Origin: Methylotenera sp.
Lineage (GTDB): Bacteria; Pseudomonadota; Gammaproteobacteria; Burkholderiales; Methylophilaceae
DNA length: 44,050 bases
Direction: 5' to 3'
Assembly: GCA_005791685.1 (NCBI GenBank)
Contig: SXVG01000023.1
Span: 1 to 44,050, forward strand
The notes below the pieces were generated by a model. The model searched no databases, was not told the origin of the DNA, and was given only the letters and a program-made list of their open reading frames with translations. Shown here one piece after another: positions 9,009-16,615 of the stretch. Position 1 is the first letter of the stretch. Every line of letters starts with the position of its first letter. Both the position numbers and the translations under genes were made by a program.

Positions 9009-9566
9009 ATGCAAAAGCAGCGCTTAGCTTGGGCTATTTCAGGTTCTGGGCATTACCTAAGAGAGAGCTTAGACCTGCTGGGCAGCTTGTCCGATGTGGA
9101 TGTGTTTTTAAGTAAAGCCGCGGCTGAAATTATCCAGCAATACGGCTTTCAGGCTCAGTTGGATGCCACGCAGCACCGGGTTTATCACGATAAAACCGCC
9201 AGTAGCGTGCCGGTGGGTTTGCTCTACAGTGGCCATTACCACACTTTGGTGATCGCCCCTGCCACGTCTAACACCATCGCAAAAATGGCCTACGGCTTTT
9301 CCGATTCTTTGGTGACCAATTTGTATGCACAAGCCGGCAAAACCCGTGTGCCTAGCTTGGTGTTTGCTTGTGACGCCGTGCCAGAGCAGTTGGCCGGCGC
9401 CATTGAATCCGAAGCGCCGCGGCAAAAAACCGTGCAAGTGTACCCTAGGCAAATTGATTTGGCCAACGTGGCTAAATTGGCTGAGTTTGAAGCTACCTTC
9501 GTTTTTGCAGACATCCCCGCATTGGCCACTGCCATCGCCCAGCGCTTGCAGGCAATAGGCGCTTAA
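9009..9566 (+). CDS. dmrB: Flavoprotein, probable dihydromethanopterin reductase (DmrB-like)
   Basis: This 185-residue protein belongs to the FMN-binding flavoprotein family that includes archaeal DmrB and related archaeoflavoproteins. N-terminal AWAISGSGHYLRESLDLL, the loop LYSGHYHTLVIAPATSNT (about residues 74-91) and the mid-protein GFSDSLVTNLYAQAGK fit an FMN-binding Rossmann-like fold. In bacteria with the H4MPT pathway, relatives act as dihydromethanopterin reductase, the last step in making H4MPT. That function here is inferred from family plus context: it is followed by a DUF6513 pteroate-synthase-like gene (9 bases), DUF447 and mfnB. A different flavin-dependent role cannot be excluded. 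The start is ATG 9009, 8 bases after purA. Confidence 0.78.
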   Translation: MQKQRLAWAISGSGHYLRESLDLLGSLSDVDVFLSKAAAEIIQQYGFQAQLDATQHRVYHDKTASSVPVGLLYSGHYHTLVIAPATSNTIAKMAYGFSDSLVTNLYAQAGKTRVPSLVFACDAVPEQLAGAIESEAPRQKTVQVYPRQIDLANVAKLAEFEATFVFADIPALATAIAQRLQAIGA

Positions 9567-9590
9567 CTTTTCGCCATGGCCGAAAAGTTA
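9564..9590 (+). repeat. Inverted repeat enclosing the DUF6513 start codon
   Basis: TAACTTTTCG (9564-9573) and CGAAAAGTTA (9581-9590) are perfect reverse complements. They make a 10-bp stem with the 7-base loop CCATGGC, which contains the ATG at 9576. The dmrB stop codon TAA is the first three bases of the stem. No Shine-Dalgarno sequence is visible upstream of the ATG. A hairpin of this form would need to be opened by ribosomes finishing dmrB, so it looks like a translational-coupling device. Confidence 0.6.
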
Positions 9591-11003
9591 CTTTTCTTAA
9601 CCGGTAAATTGGCCGAAAAGAGCTTAAGCAAGGTCTTAGCGCAAGTGCAAGCGCAGCGCCATTCTACCAGCCCAGCTTTTAAATACCGCATAGCGCAAAT
9701 AGGCGTGTCGGTGGCGGCACTCATGACCCCCGATTTAATCGCCCGTCGGCTTAAAGATAGCGGCGATGCGGACAAAGTCATTCTGCCCGGTCTTTGTTCA
9801 GGGGATATTGCCCCTTTGGCGGCCCAATACGGGGTGCCGGTGGAGCGCGGTCCAGCCGATCTAAAAGATTTACCGCAGTACTTTGGGCAAGTTGGTTTGG
9901 CGCCGGATTTAAGCGCTTACAGTGTGCAGATTTTTGCCGAGATAGTCGACGCCCCCTTACTCAGTGTCGCCGGCATTGTTGCTAAAGCGCAAGCCTATCA
10001 AGCACAGGGCGCCAATGTGATTGATTTGGGTTGTTTGCCTGGCGTGCCTTTCCCGCATTTAAAAGACGCCGTGCAAGCGCTCAAAGCCTTGGATTTTCAA
10101 GTCAGCGTCGACTCATTAAGCAGTGACGATTTGCTTACCGCCGGTCATGCCGGCGCCGATTTTTTGCTGAGTTTGACAGAAAACACCCTGTGGATAGCGC
10201 ATGAAGTGGCGGCCACGCCTATTTTAATTCCAGCTAAGCCGCATCATTTGCCGTCGCTGTACAGAGCGATAGACGCTTGCTTAAAAGTGGGCAAGCCTTT
10301 TATTGCCGATGCCATATTGGATCCCATCCATTTTGGCCTGACACAGTCCATCGTGCGTTATCAAAAATTGCGTAAAAAATACCCGGCAATTAACGTCATG
10401 ATGGGCATAGGTAATTTGACCGAATTGACCGATGCCGACACCACTGGCATTAATGCTTTGTTGTTTGGCATTATCAGTGAATTAAACATCAACGCGGTGC
10501 TGGCCACTTCGGTCAGCCCGCATGCAGTGAATGCCATCGCTGAAGCCGATTTGGCCAGACGTATTATGCATGCCGCGAAAACCGATGACAGGTTGCCGCG
10601 TGCTTACAGCCACGGTTTGTTGGGTTTGCATGATAGGCGTCCATTCACCTATAGCGTGGATGAAATTAAAGACATCGCCAGCATGGTAAAAGACCCTAAC
10701 TTCCGCATACAGGTAAGCGAACAGGGCTTGCACGTTTACAATCGAGACGGCTTGCATCAAGCCACCGACCCCTTTGCCCTCTATCCGCAGTTGGGTGTAG
10801 AAAATGATGCCTCACACGCTTTTTATTTAGGGGTGGAATTGGCGCGTGCGCAAATTGCTTGGCAACTCAATAAGCGCTATGTGCAAGATCAAGCCTTGGA
10901 GTGGGGTGTAAGCGCAGCGCCTAGTCAGCCTGAGGCTAAAATAGCCCACCGTGAGGCCGCGCTGAGCGCCCGTAAATTAGCTGCTAAAAAAGCAAAAACA
11001 TGA
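9576..11003 (+). CDS. DUF6513 dihydropteroate synthase-like protein (H4MPT biosynthesis)
   Basis: This 475-residue protein pairs an N-terminal domain (LLFLTGKLAEKSLSKVL onward, about residues 5-130), the DUF6513 type, with a TIM-barrel region like dihydropteroate synthase (about residues 140-380). Signs of the pterin-binding barrel include ANVIDLGCLPGVPFPHL, FQVSVDSLSSDDLL and KPFIADAILDPIHFG. In methylotrophs such proteins are encoded with H4MPT genes and are thought to act in joining the pterin to its arylamine side chain; I infer the same here. The start agrees with the conserved opening of the family. The ATG lies in the loop of a 10-bp hairpin and has no visible ribosome-binding site. 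The stop overlaps the DUF447 start (ATGA). Confidence 0.82.
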   Translation: MAEKLLFLTGKLAEKSLSKVLAQVQAQRHSTSPAFKYRIAQIGVSVAALMTPDLIARRLKDSGDADKVILPGLCSGDIAPLAAQYGVPVERGPADLKDLPQYFGQVGLAPDLSAYSVQIFAEIVDAPLLSVAGIVAKAQAYQAQGANVIDLGCLPGVPFPHLKDAVQALKALDFQVSVDSLSSDDLLTAGHAGADFLLSLTENTLWIAHEVAATPILIPAKPHHLPSLYRAIDACLKVGKPFIADAILDPIHFGLTQSIVRYQKLRKKYPAINVMMGIGNLTELTDADTTGINALLFGIISELNINAVLATSVSPHAVNAIAEADLARRIMHAAKTDDRLPRAYSHGLLGLHDRRPFTYSVDEIKDIASMVKDPNFRIQVSEQGLHVYNRDGLHQATDPFALYPQLGVENDASHAFYLGVELARAQIAWQLNKRYVQDQALEWGVSAAPSQPEAKIAHREAALSARKLAAKKAKT

Positions 11004-11575
11004 TATTTGAGACCATCATCAGCAGCGTGAACAGCCAGGGCGAGGTCCATGTCGCGCCCTTTGGCATACAAAGGCAAGGGGATAGGGTGATCATCTCGCC
11101 GTACAAACCCTCGCTCACACTGACCAATATGCTGGCTAGCCAGCACGCCGTCATGAATTTGACCGATGATGTGCGGGTGTTTGCCGGCGCCTTAACCAAC
11201 AGGCAGGCTTGGCAGTTGTTGCCGGCGGATACTATAGCCGGCTTTAGGTTGGCGAATAGTTTGGCCCATGAAGAATTAAAGCTGGTCGAGGTGCACGACG
11301 ATGCCGTGCGTCCGCAATTGTGCATGCAGGTGTTGCACAAAGCGCAGCATCAGGCATTTGCTGGTTTTAATCGTGCGCAAGCCGCAGTCATTGAGTTGGC
11401 GGTGTTGGCCAGTCGCTTACCGCGGTTGACGCAAGACAAAGTGTTAACGGAAATGCAGTATTTGCAAATAGCCATGGATAAAACCGCCGGTGAGCGCGAG
11501 TGGCAAGCTTGGGGCTGGCTCAGCGAAAAAATAGAAAACTACTACGCCGCCCAAACTGGCCAGAATTTAGCATGA
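11000..11575 (+). CDS. DUF447 family protein (H4MPT gene cluster)
   Basis: This 191-residue protein matches the DUF447 family, flavin-reductase-like split-barrel proteins found in methanogens and in bacteria using H4MPT. Visible marks are the opening FETIISSVNSQGEVHVAPFG, the segment LTNMLASQHAVMNLTDDVRVFAGAL, and the C-terminal helical part FNRAQAAVIELAVLASRLP with a run of conserved charged positions. Its exact reaction is not established. Overlaps of 4 bases at both ends (ATGA with DUF6513 and with mfnB) show tight translational coupling, which supports a shared role in cofactor synthesis. Confidence 0.82.
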   Translation: MIFETIISSVNSQGEVHVAPFGIQRQGDRVIISPYKPSLTLTNMLASQHAVMNLTDDVRVFAGALTNRQAWQLLPADTIAGFRLANSLAHEELKLVEVHDDAVRPQLCMQVLHKAQHQAFAGFNRAQAAVIELAVLASRLPRLTQDKVLTEMQYLQIAMDKTAGEREWQAWGWLSEKIENYYAAQTGQNLA

Positions 11576-12288
11576 ATGCCCCCTTAGCTCACAGCCTTAA
11601 ACGGCCACAATTATTGATCAGCGTCAGCACGGTGCTGGAGGCGAAAATTGCCTTAGAAGAGGGTGCTGACATCATCGATCTAAAAAATCCAGCGACCGGC
11701 GCCCTAGGCGCTTTGCCACTGGACGACATCAAGGCCATCGTGGCGTTTATAAAAAATCAGCCGCTAGCGCATGGGCGATTATGCAGTGCTACTTTGGGCG
11801 ATTTGCCCATGTTGCCTGAGCAACTGTTGCCACCATTAGAGCAAGTCATGGCCGGTGGTGTGGATATCATTAAAATAGGCTTTTTTGCCTGTGAGGATTA
11901 CCAAGCCTGTTTAAACGCAGTTAAACCCTATGCCCAAGCCGGCCATCAATTGGTGGCCGTGCTGTTGGCTGAAACCGCCTATGACGATGGTTTAATTGCC
12001 GCCATTGGGCAGGCGGGGTTTATAGGGGTGATGCTGGATACTGAAATTAAAAATGGCTTGAGCCTGTTTGATTGCTGCAGTTTGGAGCAGCTTAACCATG
12101 TCGCTCAGCAAGTTTTGGCGCAAGGCTTGTTGTTGGGTTTGGCCGGCTCGTTACGAGAATGCCACGTGGCAGCAGCGAAAAAACTGCAGCCGCACTACAT
12201 CGGTTTTAGAGGCGGTGTTTGTCGTGATCATCAACGGCAATCCAGTCTGGATGCCGAGAAAATTAAAGTAATTCGTAAGTTGCTGTAG
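11572..12288 (+). CDS. mfnB: (5-formylfuran-3-yl)methyl phosphate synthase (MfnB-like)
   Basis: MfnB condenses two molecules of glyceraldehyde 3-phosphate into the furan precursor of methanofuran, a carrier used in formyl transfer in the H4MPT pathway. The protein has 238 residues from the ATG at 11572, which overlaps the DUF447 stop (ATGA); an in-frame extension upstream lies inside DUF447 and is rejected. Family features are LLISVSTVLEAKIALEEGAD, DLKNPATGALGAL with Lys38, DIIKIGF with Lys101 (likely catalytic lysines), and GLAGSLRE followed by YIGFRGGVC near the end. The small TIM-barrel size fits. It is the last gene of the run; ompA begins 78 bases on, with its own strong ribosome-binding site. 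Confidence 0.85.
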   Translation: MNAPLAHSLKRPQLLISVSTVLEAKIALEEGADIIDLKNPATGALGALPLDDIKAIVAFIKNQPLAHGRLCSATLGDLPMLPEQLLPPLEQVMAGGVDIIKIGFFACEDYQACLNAVKPYAQAGHQLVAVLLAETAYDDGLIAAIGQAGFIGVMLDTEIKNGLSLFDCCSLEQLNHVAQQVLAQGLLLGLAGSLRECHVAAAKKLQPHYIGFRGGVCRDHQRQSSLDAEKIKVIRKLL

Positions 12289-12366
12289 AATTTTGTTAAT
12301 ATAGGCATGAGGCATGTAACTGGGCGGGCAGTAGCCCAAGTCGCCTACCGTGTAAGGAGCAGTGAT

Positions 12367-13470
12367 ATGCAAAATAACCGTATTCGTTTAGTCTTAGGCG
12401 CCGTGTTGAGCTTGGTGGCATTAAATGCTTTAGCCAATGATAGCTACAGTGGCGCTTGGTACGCCGTGCCAGGGGTGAGCTTAATCGACACAGACAAAGA
12501 TTTAGCAGCAAAAAATGGTGCTGGCGCCTCTATCCGCCTAGGCAAAGAACTCAGCCCGCATTGGGACATACAATCTGGCATCAACTATGCCAGCGCTAAC
12601 GATGATCTTGGTGTGGCGGGGCGTTACAAACAAACCAGCCTAGGTCTGGATGCCTTGTATATGCTAGGTCGCGATAGTTTCCGCCCATTTTTGCTAACCG
12701 GCTTAGGTGTGGCCAATAACAAGATAGATTACTCAACCACACCGGCTGTTCAAGATAAAAGCAAAACCTCGTGGCTAGCCAACATAGGCTTGGGCGCACA
12801 GTATTTATTCAATGATAGCTTTGGTGTGCAAGCCGATGTGCGGCAGCAATGGACACGCTCTACCGCTAAGGCCAATGGGGTGTTCGATGCGGACGGTACG
12901 CTGGGCAATACCTTGCTTAATCTAGGCGGTATCTTCCGCTTTGCTGCCCCCACAGCACTGCTTGTGGTCGAATCTGCGCCAGCAGCAGCGCCCGTGGCGC
13001 CTAGCGTTGTCGCCGATGCGCCGATTTCAGCGCCATCAGCCAGTTTAGCGCCAGAGCCTGTGGTCGACTGCAAACCGACATTTGAAACCGTGACTATTTT
13101 GGCGGAAAAGTTGTTTGTTTTTGACCAATATAAACTGCAAGATAATGCCAAACCCATGCTGGACGAAGTGGTCGCTAAAATTAAAGCCAATGCCGATGTT
13201 GAATTGGTGTTAGTCACCGGCCATACCGATAGATTGGGTTCGGAAGCCTATAACCAAAAATTGTCTGAGCGTCGGGCTAATCAGGTCAAAACCTATTTGA
13301 TGAGCCAAGGCGTGCCGGCTAAACGCTTGCAAGCTAGCGGTAAGGGCGAGGCTGAGCCTGTGGTGGCATGCAAAGGCGATAAGCCCAGCAAAAAACTCAT
13401 AGAGTGCTTGCAGCCTAACCGCCGCGTGGTGATTTCAGCAGAGAAGCAACGCGAAACTCCTTGCCGTTAG
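12367..13470 (+). CDS. OmpA-family outer-membrane protein
   Basis: This 367-residue secreted protein has a signal peptide of about 23 residues (positive start, hydrophobic core, ALA before Asn24). An eight-stranded-barrel-like region follows (to about 195), then an Ala/Pro-rich linker (about 200-235) and a C-terminal OmpA peptidoglycan-binding domain. The latter shows LFVFDQYKLQDNAKPMLDE and GHTDRLGSEAYNQKLSERRA (about residues 285-304). The ATG at 12367 is chosen over an in-frame ATG 60 bases upstream because it follows AAGGAG by about 8 bases and starts a proper signal peptide. Cysteines in the C-terminal domain (ACKGD, ECLQP, TPCR) could form disulfides. It likely anchors the outer membrane to the cell wall. 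Confidence 0.92.
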   Translation: MQNNRIRLVLGAVLSLVALNALANDSYSGAWYAVPGVSLIDTDKDLAAKNGAGASIRLGKELSPHWDIQSGINYASANDDLGVAGRYKQTSLGLDALYMLGRDSFRPFLLTGLGVANNKIDYSTTPAVQDKSKTSWLANIGLGAQYLFNDSFGVQADVRQQWTRSTAKANGVFDADGTLGNTLLNLGGIFRFAAPTALLVVESAPAAAPVAPSVVADAPISAPSASLAPEPVVDCKPTFETVTILAEKLFVFDQYKLQDNAKPMLDEVVAKIKANADVELVLVTGHTDRLGSEAYNQKLSERRANQVKTYLMSQGVPAKRLQASGKGEAEPVVACKGDKPSKKLIECLQPNRRVVISAEKQRETPCR

Positions 13471-13476
13471 GAGTTT
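13454..13476 (+). terminator. Possible ompA terminator spanning the stop codon
   Basis: AAACTCC (13454-13460) pairs with GGAGTTT (13470-13476) around a 9-base loop that contains the ompA stop codon. The stem is followed by TATGCG rather than a T run, so if it is a terminator it is a weak one. It sits between ompA and the convergent antitoxin gene. Confidence 0.3.
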
Positions 13477-13491
13477 TATGCGAATGAATCC

Positions 13492-13710
13492 TCACGAATC
13501 TGCTGACTCAGGCTGATTGCGATTATTCATAAAATCATCGCTGAATTTATCTAAACTGCTGGCAAGCGCATCCCAAGAGTGATTTTCTGGTATGAGTACC
13601 ACGCTATCGCCTAATCTTTTGATGATGACTTCGTTGCCTTCAAATCGAAACTCTTTGGGTAGGCGCACTGCCTGACTTTGTCCATTCTGGAATAATTTAG
13701 CCGTTTTCAT
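13492..13710 (-). CDS. vapB: VapB-like antitoxin (AbrB/MazE fold), no toxin gene adjacent
   Basis: This 72-residue protein has the swapped-hairpin AbrB/MazE/VapB DNA-binding domain: AKLFQNGQSQAVRLPKEFRF (residues 3-22) followed by NEVIIKRLGDSVVLIPE. The C-terminal third (WDALASSLDKFSDDFMNNR) would be the toxin-wrapping segment. Such antitoxins normally overlap or directly precede a VapC PIN-domain ribonuclease gene. Here the stop is 21 bases from the end of convergent ompA, and no VapC reading frame fits. The AAGGAG ribosome-binding site before the ATG is excellent, so the gene is probably expressed. An AT-rich stretch with TATATATA just upstream could be promoter and operator. It may be a solitary regulator or the relic of a lost pair. 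Confidence 0.85.
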   Translation of the reverse strand: MKTAKLFQNGQSQAVRLPKEFRFEGNEVIIKRLGDSVVLIPENHSWDALASSLDKFSDDFMNNRNQPESADS

Positions 13711-13861
13711 GGCAATCTCCTTAATATGGATTTAAAGTATATATAAAGAAGCTGATGCTAGGTTGGGATTGTGGAATGATTTTAACCTAAGCTTACAGCC
13801 ACATAAATCTAATCGGCGCCTAGGTGCGTCAGAGTCGCAACTGCTGTTAGAATAACAGGCT

Positions 13862-15214
13862 ATGGCTAATAGCAATCAATTATCCCCCGCAGTTATTGAC
13901 GTCGATCTCATTATAGAAGCGCGCTGGATAGCAAGCATGGCGCAGGATTTCGTTCTGCTTGAGCACCACGCTGTGGTGGTCAAGGCAGGGCTGATTGTGG
14001 CTTTGTTGCCCAGTGCGGAAGCTCATCAACGCTACCGGGCGGCCGAACAGTTTAGTTTGGGTGAGCAGTTGTTAATTCCCGGTTTGATCAACGCCCACAC
14101 GCATGCGGCCATGAGCTTAATGCGTGGCATGGCCGACGACGTGCCCTTGATGCCCTGGCTAGAACAGCACATTTGGCCGGCTGAGCAAGCCTTGTTGTCA
14201 GCGCAGTTTGTGCAAGACGGCAGTTTATTGGCTTGTGCTGAAATGCTTAGTGGCGGCATTAGCTGTTTTAACGACATGTATTTTTACCCGCAAGCCACCG
14301 CCAATGCGGCTACTCAAGCCGGCATGCGGGCTAATTTAGGCTTATTGGTGTTGGACTTCCCTTCGGCCTACGCCAATGATGCCGACGATTATTTGCAAAA
14401 AGGCTTTGATGCGCATGATGTTTGGCGTAACAATGCGCTGATTAGCTCCTCCATCGCGCCGCACGCACCTTATACGGTGTCCGATGCAAGCTTGGGAAAA
14501 GTCGTCACCTATGCTGAGCAATTGGGCTTGGGTGTGCATAGCCATATTCATGAAACACAGGATGAGATTGCCCGTAGTGAAGCGCAATATGGTTTGCGGC
14601 CGATTGCCAGGTTGGCTAAATTGGGCGTACTGGGCCCCAATTTACTGGCGGCGCACGCGGTGCATTTGTTGGATTACGAGATGGATATGTTGGCCGCTTA
14701 CGCTTGCCATGTGGTGCATTGTCCCAGTTCGAATTTAAAGTTAGCGAGTGGCATCGCGCCGGTGGCAGCTTTGCTGGCCAAGGGCGTCAATGTGGCCTTG
14801 GGCACTGACGGTGCGGCCAGCAATAATCGCTTGGATATGTTCAGTGAAATGCGTTTAGCCGCTTTGTTGGCTAAGGGTGCGACAGGCGATGCCAGCGTTT
14901 TACCTGCGCAGCAAGCCTTGGCCATGGCGACCATTAACGGGGCGAAAGCCTTAGGCTTAGACGACAAAATAGGCTCGATAGAGGTGGGTAAGTGCGCCGA
15001 TTTGACGGCCATACGCTTGGACGATGTGTTGCTTGCCCCTTGTTATGAGCCGATTTCGCATTTGGTTTATTGTTGCGGCAGGGAGCAGGTGAGCCACACC
15101 TGGGTGGCCGGTGAATTGCGTTATTGCAATGGCGTGTATGCCAATATAGAGCCTAACGAATTAAAGGACATAGTAAAGACATGGCAAGCAAAAATACGGC
15201 AAATACAGCACTAA
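13862..15214 (+). CDS. mtaD: 5-methylthioadenosine/S-adenosylhomocysteine deaminase (TRZ/ATZ-family amidohydrolase)
   Basis: This 450-residue metal-dependent hydrolase of the amidohydrolase superfamily likely deaminates methylthioadenosine or S-adenosylhomocysteine to the inosyl form. The metal site shows H79-x-H81 in LINAHTHAAMSLMRG. It continues with HSHIHETQDE, then HAVHL, and the late aspartate in LGTDGAASNNRLDMFSEMR, in the expected order. Specificity within the family is inferred from close similarity to MtaD and from its neighbour ubiG, an SAM-dependent methyltransferase that releases S-adenosylhomocysteine. A -10-like TAGAAT (13848-13853) lies only 8 bases before the ATG, and no Shine-Dalgarno is visible. 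The 3' end overlaps ubiG by 34 bases in another frame. Confidence 0.85.
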   Translation: MANSNQLSPAVIDVDLIIEARWIASMAQDFVLLEHHAVVVKAGLIVALLPSAEAHQRYRAAEQFSLGEQLLIPGLINAHTHAAMSLMRGMADDVPLMPWLEQHIWPAEQALLSAQFVQDGSLLACAEMLSGGISCFNDMYFYPQATANAATQAGMRANLGLLVLDFPSAYANDADDYLQKGFDAHDVWRNNALISSSIAPHAPYTVSDASLGKVVTYAEQLGLGVHSHIHETQDEIARSEAQYGLRPIARLAKLGVLGPNLLAAHAVHLLDYEMDMLAAYACHVVHCPSSNLKLASGIAPVAALLAKGVNVALGTDGAASNNRLDMFSEMRLAALLAKGATGDASVLPAQQALAMATINGAKALGLDDKIGSIEVGKCADLTAIRLDDVLLAPCYEPISHLVYCCGREQVSHTWVAGELRYCNGVYANIEPNELKDIVKTWQAKIRQIQH

Positions 15215-15921
15215 GCCCCGCGCGCTTGAACGCTGATCAAGCCGAGTTGCAAAAGTTTGCGACGCTCGCGCATAAATGGTGGGATAAAAACAGCGAGTTT
15301 AAGCCCTTGCATGAAATCAACCCCTTACGCCTCAACTGGATTAACGGCTTGGTCGATTTAAAAGGTAAACGCGTGCTCGATGTGGGCTGTGGTGGCGGCA
15401 TCTTGTCGGAATCCATGCATTTTAAGGGCGCTAAAGTGACCGGCATTGATTTAGGTGAAAAAGCCCTCAACGTGGCTAAATTGCATCAGTTGGAAAGCGG
15501 TGCCGAAGTTGACTACCAATGCATCTCGGTTGAGCAATTGGCGGCGCTGGAACCCGCCAGTTTTGATGTGGTCACCTGCATGGAGATGCTCGAGCATGTG
15601 CCTGATCCAGCCTCCATCGTGGCCGCTTGCGCCAAATTGGTGAAGCCCAATGGCGCGGTATTTTTTTCCACCATCAACCGCAATCCTAAAGCCTATTTAT
15701 TGGCCGTCATAGGCGCTGAATACCTGCTTAACTTGCTGGCCAAAGGCACGCACGATTACGCTAAATTCATTAAACCGTCTGAGCTGTCTAGCTGGGCGCG
15801 TGATGCCAAATTGGACGTCATGAGCTTGCGTGGCATGGGCTATCACCCATTCAAACAAAGCTACCATTTAAGCGACGACGTGGCGGTTAATTATTTAATG
15901 CATACGGTGTTGTCCGCATGA
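15181..15921 (+). CDS. ubiG: Ubiquinone biosynthesis O-methyltransferase
   Basis: UbiG performs both SAM-dependent O-methylations in ubiquinone biosynthesis. The protein has 246 residues. The early segment ELQKFATLAHKWWDKNSEFK and HEINPLRLNWI are UbiG-specific, and SAM-binding motif I VLDVGCGGGILSE spans about residues 65-77. CMEMLEHVPDP is motif II-like, and HDYAKFIKPSEL is conserved. The ATG at 15181 lies inside the end of mtaD; an in-frame TTG at 15226 is an alternative start and would remove the overlap. The stop overlaps the gph start (ATGA). Confidence 0.94.
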   Translation: MASKNTANTALSPARLNADQAELQKFATLAHKWWDKNSEFKPLHEINPLRLNWINGLVDLKGKRVLDVGCGGGILSESMHFKGAKVTGIDLGEKALNVAKLHQLESGAEVDYQCISVEQLAALEPASFDVVTCMEMLEHVPDPASIVAACAKLVKPNGAVFFSTINRNPKAYLLAVIGAEYLLNLLAKGTHDYAKFIKPSELSSWARDAKLDVMSLRGMGYHPFKQSYHLSDDVAVNYLMHTVLSA

Positions 15922-16589
15922 GTGTGGTGTTATTCGATTTAGACGGCACCTTGGTCGATACCGCCCACGATCTAGGTTTGGCGCTCAATCTGCAGTTAGC
16001 CAAGCATGGCCAGCCAACCCTGCCGCACGATGCTATTTGGCCGGTCGCCTCGCATGGCACCAGCGGCTTGTTGGCGCTGGGTTTTAATATCAGCTTGGCG
16101 GACAGTCATTTTGAGGCCATGCGTTTGGAATATTTGGATTTATACCAATCGGTGTATACCAATAATCCACTGTTCATGCCTGGCATAGCCGACATGCTGG
16201 CGGCTTTAGATAGCAAGGGCATTAGATGGGGCATCGTGACCAATAAGCCCAGACGTTTTTCGGTGGATCTAACCAAGGCGGTTAAGTTGGCTGACAGCAG
16301 TTTATTCGAGCGTGCTGCTTGTTTGCTGTGCGGTGACGATGCACCGCAACCTAAGCCGGCCCCCGATACTTTGTTGATGGCGTGTGCCGCGATGAACTGC
16401 CGTCCTGAGCAATGCATTTATGTGGGTGATGCCGAGCGTGACGTGGAGGCGGCTAAGGCCGCTGGCATGAAGGCGGTGGTGGCTTTATTTGGTTACTTGG
16501 CTGAGACGGATAAGCCGCATGAATGGGGTGCCGATGCCTTTATTAATACCCCGGCCGCCTTGCTGGAAAATCTCAGTTGTTGTGATTAA
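15918..16589 (+). CDS. gph: Phosphoglycolate phosphatase (HAD superfamily)
   Basis: This HAD-superfamily phosphatase is predicted to remove phosphate from 2-phosphoglycolate. The protein has 223 residues. Motif I DLDGT has the nucleophile Asp7 and acid/base Asp9, motif II is IVTNKP, and motif IV YVGDAERDVEAAKAAGM lies near the end. A helical cap domain sits between motifs I and II. Start and stop arrangement (ATGA overlap with ubiG) shows co-translation. The substrate is inferred: the mtaD-ubiG-gph order is common in betaproteobacteria, where this gene is usually named gph, though HAD phosphatases often have broad specificity. Confidence 0.88.
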   Translation: MSVVLFDLDGTLVDTAHDLGLALNLQLAKHGQPTLPHDAIWPVASHGTSGLLALGFNISLADSHFEAMRLEYLDLYQSVYTNNPLFMPGIADMLAALDSKGIRWGIVTNKPRRFSVDLTKAVKLADSSLFERAACLLCGDDAPQPKPAPDTLLMACAAMNCRPEQCIYVGDAERDVEAAKAAGMKAVVALFGYLAETDKPHEWGADAFINTPAALLENLSCCD

Positions 16590-16596
16590 TGCGGTA

Positions 16597-16615
16597 GCAT
16601 CACTTTAGGTGATGC
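16597..16615. terminator. Possible hairpin between convergent gph and recR
   Basis: GCATCAC (16597-16603) and GTGATGC (16609-16615) form a 7-bp stem with loop TTTAG. It overlaps the recR stop codon and follows the gph stop by 7 bases. There is no T run on either side, so the termination role is uncertain. Confidence 0.3.

Noticed and set aside
11500..11571. In-frame N-terminal extension of mfnB
   Set aside because: It lies wholly within the DUF447 gene; the ATGA junction at 11572 gives the family's normal start.
12307..12366. In-frame upstream start for the OmpA-family gene
   Set aside because: The extension lacks a ribosome-binding site and would bury the signal peptide; ATG 12367 follows AAGGAG and starts a normal signal peptide.
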